Position numbers and translations under genes: made by a program. Shown in pieces: positions 7,270 to 11,091 of a stretch of 11,091 nt of DNA (within the stretch, counting starts at the first letter, position 1; the number at the start of each line of letters is the position of its first letter). The notes beneath the pieces are model-generated. The model was not told the DNA's origin, did not search any database, and saw nothing but the letters and a program-made list of their open reading frames with translations. The DNA lies in assembly GCA_035938395.1 (NCBI GenBank), contig DASZGY010000139.1, positions 1-11,091 on the forward strand, given 5' to 3'. This stretch comes from JALZAA01 sp035938395. GTDB lineage: Bacteria; Actinomycetota; Acidimicrobiia; IMCC26256; JACDBD01.

Positions 7270-7283
7270 GACGCTCGCCGCCG

Positions 7284-8681
7284 TCACGGCGTTCTCGCCG
7301 GCTCCTCGACGTCGACGTAGCCGCCTTCCGTGGTGCGCACGACGACATCGGCCCCGGGCGGAGCTTCGGGTTCGCCCGCGGTCGGGCTTCGTGCCGCCAG
7401 CTCCTTGCACAAGCGGTAGGTGAAGATCCCGGCGACCACCGGCACCACGAAGAGGGAAACGCGGAGGATGTTGGTGATCAGGTTCACCGACACCTCGAAC
7501 CGGGCCGCGATCACGTCGTTGCCGCCCGCGACGAACAGCACGGCGTAGAACGCGAGGGAGCCCACGCCGATGGCCGTCCGGACCGGCCGGTCGCGCGGGC
7601 GGTCGAGCAGGTGGTGCTCCTCGCGGTTCTCCTTCGTGAAGCGACCCTCGAGGAACGGCCACGCGTACAGGAGCAAGAATGTGATCCCGGGGAGCAGCAC
7701 TCCCGAGAAGAACGGGTTGGGGACCTCGTGGCCGAAGGCCCGGAGCTCCCAGCCGGGCAGCAGCCGCAGCGACCCCTCGAGCCAGCCGACGTACCAGTCG
7801 GGCTGGGAGCCGGCGCTGACGGCCGCCGGTTGGAACGGCCCCCAGACCCACACCGGGTTGATCTGGGCGAGACCGCCCAGCGCCGCGCACGCGGCGAAGA
7901 CGAAGAAGAACAGCCCCAGGGTCTTGGCCGTGAACGTCGGCCACAGCCGCGCACCGACGACGTTCCTCTCCTTGCGGGCCGGCCCGCGGTACTGCGTGTG
8001 CTTCTGGCGCACGAGGATCGCCAGGTGGGCGGTGAGCAGCACCGCGATCGCGACCGGGACGATGAGGATGTGGATCACGAAGAACCGTGTGAGCACCTCG
8101 TTGCCGGGGAACTCCCCGCCGAAGATGAGGAACGCGGTCCACACGCCGACGACGGGCACCGAGATCACCACCGAGTACGCGATGCGGAGGCCCGTGCCCG
8201 AGAGCTGGTCGTCGGGAAGTGAGTACCCGGTGAAGCCGTTCGCGATGGCGAGCAGGAGCAGGGTGACGCCGATCATCCAGTTGAGCTCGCGCGGCCGTCG
8301 GAACGCGCCCGTGAAGAAGATGCGCATGAGGTGGGCGATGATCGCCCCCACGAAGATCAGCGCCGCCCAGTGATGGATCTGTCGCATCACCAGACCGGCG
8401 CGCACGTCGAAGCTGATGCGGAGCACGGACTCGTAGGCCTGCGACATCGACACGCCCTTGAGCGGCGCGTAGCTGCCGTTGTAGACGACCTCCTTCGTGC
8501 CCGGCGTGAAGAAGAACGTGAGATAGACGCCGGTGAGGATCAGGATCACGAAGCAATAGAGCGCGAGCTCGCCGAGCATGAACGACCAGTGGTCCGGGAA
8601 CACCTTGTTCAGCGCCGTCCGGACGAAGCGAGCGGCGCCGAGCCGGTCGTCGAACCAGCGGACGATGCGCCTGACGATCAC
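7284..8681 (-). CDS. qcrB: Cytochrome b subunit of the cytochrome bcc (complex III) menaquinol oxidase
   Basis: 465 residues. Membrane subunit that oxidises menaquinol and holds hemes bL and bH. Bis-histidine ligand pairs come from H103 and H117 (QIHHWAALIF, AHLMR) and from H204 and H219 (FVIHI, LLTAHL). The Qo-site motif is PDWY at 294-297, the actinobacterial variant of PEWY, within GSQPDWYVGWLEG. About eight helices lead to a long hydrophilic C-terminal tail (430-465) rich in Pro, Glu and Val, ending EEPARTP. This is longer than mitochondrial cytochrome b, as is usual in Actinobacteria. The start is GTG 8681, overlapping the Rieske stop as GTGA. It is the last gene of ctaE-qcrC-qcrA-qcrB and faces ctaF. 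Confidence 0.97.
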   Translation of the reverse strand: MIVRRIVRWFDDRLGAARFVRTALNKVFPDHWSFMLGELALYCFVILILTGVYLTFFFTPGTKEVVYNGSYAPLKGVSMSQAYESVLRISFDVRAGLVMRQIHHWAALIFVGAIIAHLMRIFFTGAFRRPRELNWMIGVTLLLLAIANGFTGYSLPDDQLSGTGLRIAYSVVISVPVVGVWTAFLIFGGEFPGNEVLTRFFVIHILIVPVAIAVLLTAHLAILVRQKHTQYRGPARKERNVVGARLWPTFTAKTLGLFFFVFAACAALGGLAQINPVWVWGPFQPAAVSAGSQPDWYVGWLEGSLRLLPGWELRAFGHEVPNPFFSGVLLPGITFLLLYAWPFLEGRFTKENREEHHLLDRPRDRPVRTAIGVGSLAFYAVLFVAGGNDVIAARFEVSVNLITNILRVSLFVVPVVAGIFTYRLCKELAARSPTAGEPEAPPGADVVVRTTEGGYVDVEEPARTP

Positions 8682-9532
8682 GTGTCGCGATCCCAGAAGC
8701 CGGGGCCGATGGGCTCGGTGTAGTCACTTTGGGCGCGCAGCATGCCCTCGTCGTCGACCATGAGCGGGAGCTGGGGGAGCGAGCGCGTCGCGGGGCCGAA
8801 CACGGGCTGCGCTCCATCGGGCACCGAGAACGTCGACTGGTGGCACGGGCACAGCAGCTTCTTGGTCTGCTGCTGGTAGAGCCCGACGGGGCAGCCGGCG
8901 TGCGTGCACACCTTCGAGAACCCGACGTACCCCTGGGGACCCCAGGACTCGCGACCGGGACGGGTCACGACGTCATCGCGCGACAGGCGGATGAGGATCG
9001 TCTGCGAATCCTCGACGTCGACGTGTCCTTCGGGGAACACCGTAAGGGCGCCGCCGACGGAGAGCGTGTCGACGCCCACCGGCTCGCCCTGCTCGTCGAC
9101 GACGAGGGAGCGTCGGCGCCACTTCGTGCGGAACAGCGACTGACCCGGGTTCGGGCCGAGCGACCGGATGGGGAACAGCGCCGCGATCCCGATCGCGCCG
9201 GCGGCGAGCCCGAGCATCTTCAGGAGGAACCCGCGCCGGGAGAGCCAGCCTTCGCCCCGCTCGAAGTCGGCGCCGAACGCGGCCTGGTCCTCGTCGCTCG
9301 ATGGCAGCGTCTCGCGGCCTTCGACGTACGGGCCTTGCGGAAGCAGGTGCTTGGCCACCTGCACGAAGCCGAAGCCGAGACCGCCCAACGCAACCGCCAG
9401 CAGCGATCCCTCGATCTGTTCCTGCCCGCCGAGGGCGTAGGTCACCGCCAGGCCGATCGACGCCAGCGCCGTGATTCCGAACGCGAGCGCGGTCCGGCTC
9501 GTCGCCTTCTTCTCTTGGACGTCGTCGTTCAC
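8678..9532 (-). CDS. qcrA: Rieske [2Fe-2S] subunit of the cytochrome bcc complex, three-helix actinobacterial form
   Basis: 284 residues. Takes an electron from quinol at the Qo site and passes it to cytochrome c. Three N-terminal membrane helices lie at about 14-34, 41-60 and 101-121. The third is preceded by a twin-arginine motif, LSRRGFLLK (R99-R100), as in Streptomyces QcrA, where Sec inserts the first helices and Tat moves the folded cluster domain. The Rieske cluster is ligated by C209 and H211 (CTHAGC) and C228 and H231 (CPCHQSTF); C214 and C230 form the stabilising disulfide. The rest of the fold (GPATRSLPQLPL) is present. The start is GTG 9532, overlapping the qcrC stop by 4 bases. 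A longer in-frame opening upstream would run antisense into the qcrC reading and is not used. The end overlaps qcrB. Confidence 0.96.
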   Translation of the reverse strand: MNDDVQEKKATSRTALAFGITALASIGLAVTYALGGQEQIEGSLLAVALGGLGFGFVQVAKHLLPQGPYVEGRETLPSSDEDQAAFGADFERGEGWLSRRGFLLKMLGLAAGAIGIAALFPIRSLGPNPGQSLFRTKWRRRSLVVDEQGEPVGVDTLSVGGALTVFPEGHVDVEDSQTILIRLSRDDVVTRPGRESWGPQGYVGFSKVCTHAGCPVGLYQQQTKKLLCPCHQSTFSVPDGAQPVFGPATRSLPQLPLMVDDEGMLRAQSDYTEPIGPGFWDRDT

Positions 9533-10368
9533 TGTTGTTCCTCTGGCGCCGTCGAAGGCTCCGGCTCTCCTGTGACGGTCCGCGAAGCCGCTGTCGCCGC
9601 GGGTGGCTCCTGGCGCATCGCGGGAGGCTCGATCCAGCGGGTGATGAGCATCAGTGCGCCCAGACCGACGAGGATCGCGACCAGGCCCTCGGTGATCGGT
9701 CCCACGAGCCCCAGCGAGAACCCTCCCGGGTTCTGGGGCTTCTTGAGGTACTCGACGTAGCGGACGATCGAGTTCAGCTGCTGGGGCGTGAACGTGCCGG
9801 GACCGAACACGGGCATGTTGCCGGGCCCGGTTCGGACGGCTTCGCCGACCTCGACCGGGGTGGAGCCATGCAGCGTCGGCGCGTCCCGCCCCACGCTCAA
9901 CGCGCCGCCGTTGCCGGCCGCGCTGTGGCACGCGGCGCAGTTGTCGAGGTACAGCTGGCCGCCTTCTTGGAGGTCACCGGGCGGATCGTGCACGTCGGGG
10001 ATGGGCGGACCGGGCCCGAGCGACGCGACGTACGCGGTGAGGTCGTCGATCTCCTTGCGCGTGTACGGAGAGCGCTTGGGGACCGACTGCCGGTCGGGCG
10101 CGGTGTTGGGCATGCGGCCCGTCGACAGCTGGAAGTCGGCCGAGGCGGCGCCCACCCCGCGGAGGTCGGGCCCTTGTGCCGTGCCTTCGCCGTTCTGGCC
10201 GTGACAGTACGCGCAGCCGACGAGAAAGAGTCGATGGCCGCGATCGGCGTTGCCGGCGGCGTGTACCCGTGGCTGCTCCTCCGTGGCGCCGGCCGTGTGC
10301 AGGCCGATGGCGAGCAACCCCGCCGCGAGCACGCCGGCGAACAGCGGTGCGACGGCCCGGCGAAGCAT
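9529..10368 (-). CDS. qcrC: Membrane-anchored diheme cytochrome c of the bcc complex
   Basis: 279 residues. Replaces cytochrome c1 plus soluble cytochrome c in Actinobacteria, carrying electrons from the Rieske centre to CuA of the oxidase. An N-terminal signal or anchor helix (about 5-28) is followed by two cytochrome c domains. The first has CAYCH at 52-56 with M86 (STGRMPNT) as probable sixth ligand. The second has CAACH at 144-148 with M185 (GPGNMPVFGPGTF). A C-terminal helix at about 209-236 anchors the protein, and a Pro/Glu-rich tail of some 43 residues should face the cytoplasm. The ATG at 10368 has a strong GGGAGG site eight bases upstream. It lies 15 bases after the ctaE stop, and its own stop overlaps qcrA. 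Confidence 0.97.
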   Translation of the reverse strand: MLRRAVAPLFAGVLAAGLLAIGLHTAGATEEQPRVHAAGNADRGHRLFLVGCAYCHGQNGEGTAQGPDLRGVGAASADFQLSTGRMPNTAPDRQSVPKRSPYTRKEIDDLTAYVASLGPGPPIPDVHDPPGDLQEGGQLYLDNCAACHSAAGNGGALSVGRDAPTLHGSTPVEVGEAVRTGPGNMPVFGPGTFTPQQLNSIVRYVEYLKKPQNPGGFSLGLVGPITEGLVAILVGLGALMLITRWIEPPAMRQEPPAATAASRTVTGEPEPSTAPEEQQ

Positions 10369-10376
10369 TGCGCGAT

Positions 10377-10382
10377 CCTCCC
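10377..10382 (-). promoter_or_regulatory. Ribosome binding site of qcrC
   Basis: GGGAGG on the minus strand, eight bases before the ATG at 10368, inside the 15-base gap after ctaE. It is the clearest Shine-Dalgarno of this operon and fixes the qcrC start. Confidence 0.75.
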
Positions 10383-10383
10383 G

Positions 10384-10950
10384 TCACCGGATGATGAAGA
10401 TGGTGGTGAACAGACCGATCCAGACGACGTCGACGAAGTGCCAGTAGTACCCGATGGAGTCGACGACCGGCCCCCGGCGCGCGACCGGTCCGGGACCGGT
10501 GGCGATGACGAGCGCGACGAGCATGAGCAGGAGCCCGGCTGCGACGTGCAGCGCGTGGAAGCCCGTCATGAGGTAGTAGATCGAGCCGTACGAGTTCGAC
10601 GAAACCGAGAAGTCGAGCGAGTAGAACTCACGGATCTGGTTGGCGAGGAACAACCCGCCGAGCCCGAACGTGACCAGGAGCCAGCGCACGGTGCCGGCGC
10701 GATTGCCGCGCTCGAGTGAGCGCACCGCGAGCACCATCGTCCCGCTCGACGCGATCAGGAACACGGTGAAGACGGCGGACAGGAGCGTCTCGAGCTCCAC
10801 GCCGGGCGGTGGCCACTGCCGCGCCTCCGCCTTCAGCGTGAAGTACGCCGCGAACAGGCCGCCGAAGAACATGAGCTCCGAGGCCAGCCACACGACGGTG
10901 CCCACGGCCAGCATGGACGGCTGCTGTCGGGGTCGCGCATCCGCAGCCAT
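10384..10950 (-). CDS. ctaE: Cytochrome c oxidase subunit III, short five-helix actinobacterial form
   Basis: 188 residues. Integral subunit of the aa3 oxidase that stabilises subunit I and proton uptake; it binds no metal. Five membrane helices are visible, at about 14-38, 56-76, 88-104, 125-150 and 168-186. Family motifs include VGTVVWLASELMFFGGLFA near the start, TGFHALHVAAGL in the middle, and SIGYYWHFVDVVWIGLFTTI at the end. The ATG at 10950 gives MAADARPRQQPSM, a normal short N terminus; GGAGGG sits just upstream but closer than usual. GTG 10965 (VAAEGMAADA) is an alternative, and the frame stays open further upstream without family similarity. First gene of ctaE-qcrC-qcrA-qcrB, the standard actinobacterial order. 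Confidence 0.94.
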   Translation of the reverse strand: MAADARPRQQPSMLAVGTVVWLASELMFFGGLFAAYFTLKAEARQWPPPGVELETLLSAVFTVFLIASSGTMVLAVRSLERGNRAGTVRWLLVTFGLGGLFLANQIREFYSLDFSVSSNSYGSIYYLMTGFHALHVAAGLLLMLVALVIATGPGPVARRGPVVDSIGYYWHFVDVVWIGLFTTIFIIR

Positions 10951-11048
10951 ACCCTCCGCCGCCACGGCCGACAGGTTGGCACACGGCAGGCCGCGGGTGA
11001 AGGCTTCCGGGCGCGTGGTGAAACCGCCCTCCCGGTTACGGTGACGAC
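10951..11048. promoter_or_regulatory. Divergent control region upstream of ctaE-qcrCAB
   Basis: 98 bases between the ctaE start and the plus-strand gene at 11049, so it should hold the promoter of the bcc-ctaE operon. I find no good -10 for ctaE. Two direct copies of GGTGAA, at 10996-11001 and 11017-11022, each follow a CGCG (CGCG-GGTGAA and CGCG-T-GGTGAA). They are 21 bp apart, two helix turns, which would suit a regulator binding one face of the DNA. In this GC-rich DNA chance is possible. Confidence 0.35.
11037..11042 (+). promoter_or_regulatory. -10 box for the gene at 11049, leaderless layout
   Basis: TACGGT matches TAnnnT and ends six bases before the GTG at 11049 (spacer GACGAC). This is the same spacing as for the SufR-like gene and places +1 on the start codon. 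There is no clear -35. Confidence 0.4.
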
Positions 11049-11091
11049 GTGAGCGCGCTGGTCGGGCTTGTGGTCGCCGTCGCAAGCTCCG
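11049..11091 (+). CDS. Start of an unidentified gene, cut by the right edge
   Basis: An open frame begins with GTG and gives VSALVGLVVAVASS before the window ends. Only 14 residues are visible. They are hydrophobic, like a signal peptide or first membrane helix, but no family can be named. Support comes from the leaderless-type TACGGT box six bases before the start and from its position divergent from ctaE. It could also be chance. Confidence 0.4.
   Translation, partial: MSALVGLVVAVASS

Noticed and set aside
7075..8817. 580-residue minus-strand open frame over qcrB
   Set aside because: It overlaps qcrB in another frame of the same strand. The qcrB frame holds all heme ligands and PDWY; this one holds none.
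9533..9931. Upstream extension of the Rieske gene to 9931
   Set aside because: The added 133 residues are the out-of-frame reading of qcrC and contain no extra helix or domain; GTG 9532 gives the expected protein.
10951..11085. Upstream extension of ctaE to 11085
   Set aside because: The added residues are Arg-rich, unlike any subunit III N terminus, and would run across the divergent promoter region.
1..11091. Mobile elements, CRISPR arrays, tRNA or rRNA, toxin or defence genes
   Set aside because: None seen: no transposase or integrase motifs, no regularly spaced repeats, no tRNA-like cloverleaf, and every gap is about 100 bases or less.

Overview
This 11.1 kb window is very GC-rich, gene-dense and bacterial. 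It almost certainly comes from an actinomycetote. The evidence is the actinobacterial form of the respiratory chain: a four-helix CtaF-type subunit IV, a three-helix Rieske protein with a twin-arginine motif before the third helix, a membrane-anchored diheme cytochrome c (QcrC), a PDWY-type QcrB, and the ctaE-qcrC-qcrA-qcrB gene order. A deep-branching class such as Acidimicrobiia fits the protein style, but that placement is inference. There are no RNA genes, insertion sequences, phage genes or CRISPR arrays, and no gap between genes longer than about 100 bases.

Positions 1-2869 hold an iron-sulfur module. A cysteine desulfurase (cut by the left edge) and a SufR-type winged-helix regulator with three conserved cysteines lie on the minus strand. 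They are in one reading frame, separated by a single TGA and three sense codons. Diverging from them, 63 bases away, is an Mrp/ApbC-type P-loop ATPase with an N-terminal MIP18/DUF59 domain, presumed to carry Fe-S clusters. The regulator appears to be transcribed leaderless from a TAGAAT box six bases before its ATG, and a small inverted repeat overlaps that box.

Positions 2886-4430 (minus) encode a DUF2207-like membrane protein of unknown function.

Positions 4477-10950 encode the structural subunits of a bcc-aa3 respiratory supercomplex in two converging operons. On the plus strand are ctaC (CuA subunit II), ctaD (subunit I) and ctaF (subunit IV), joined by 4-base stop/start overlaps. On the minus strand are ctaE (subunit III), qcrC, qcrA and qcrB, the last three also joined by 4-base overlaps. 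The 3' ends meet in a 40-base gap with a weak GC-rich hairpin. Electrons would pass from menaquinol through QcrB hemes b and the Rieske cluster to the two QcrC hemes, then to CuA in CtaC and the heme a/a3-CuB centre in CtaD. No soluble cytochrome c gene is visible. The Fe-S genes next door could supply the Rieske cluster, though the only link seen is proximity.

At the right edge a plus-strand gene begins at 11049, with a TACGGT box six bases before its GTG. Only 14 hydrophobic residues are visible.

Overall this is mostly core actinobacterial metabolism. I do not see a clear new system. The points most worth a second look are the in-frame stop between regulator and desulfurase, the repeated leaderless start layout, the altered cofactor-site residues of the desulfurase, and the unexplained DUF2207-like gene.
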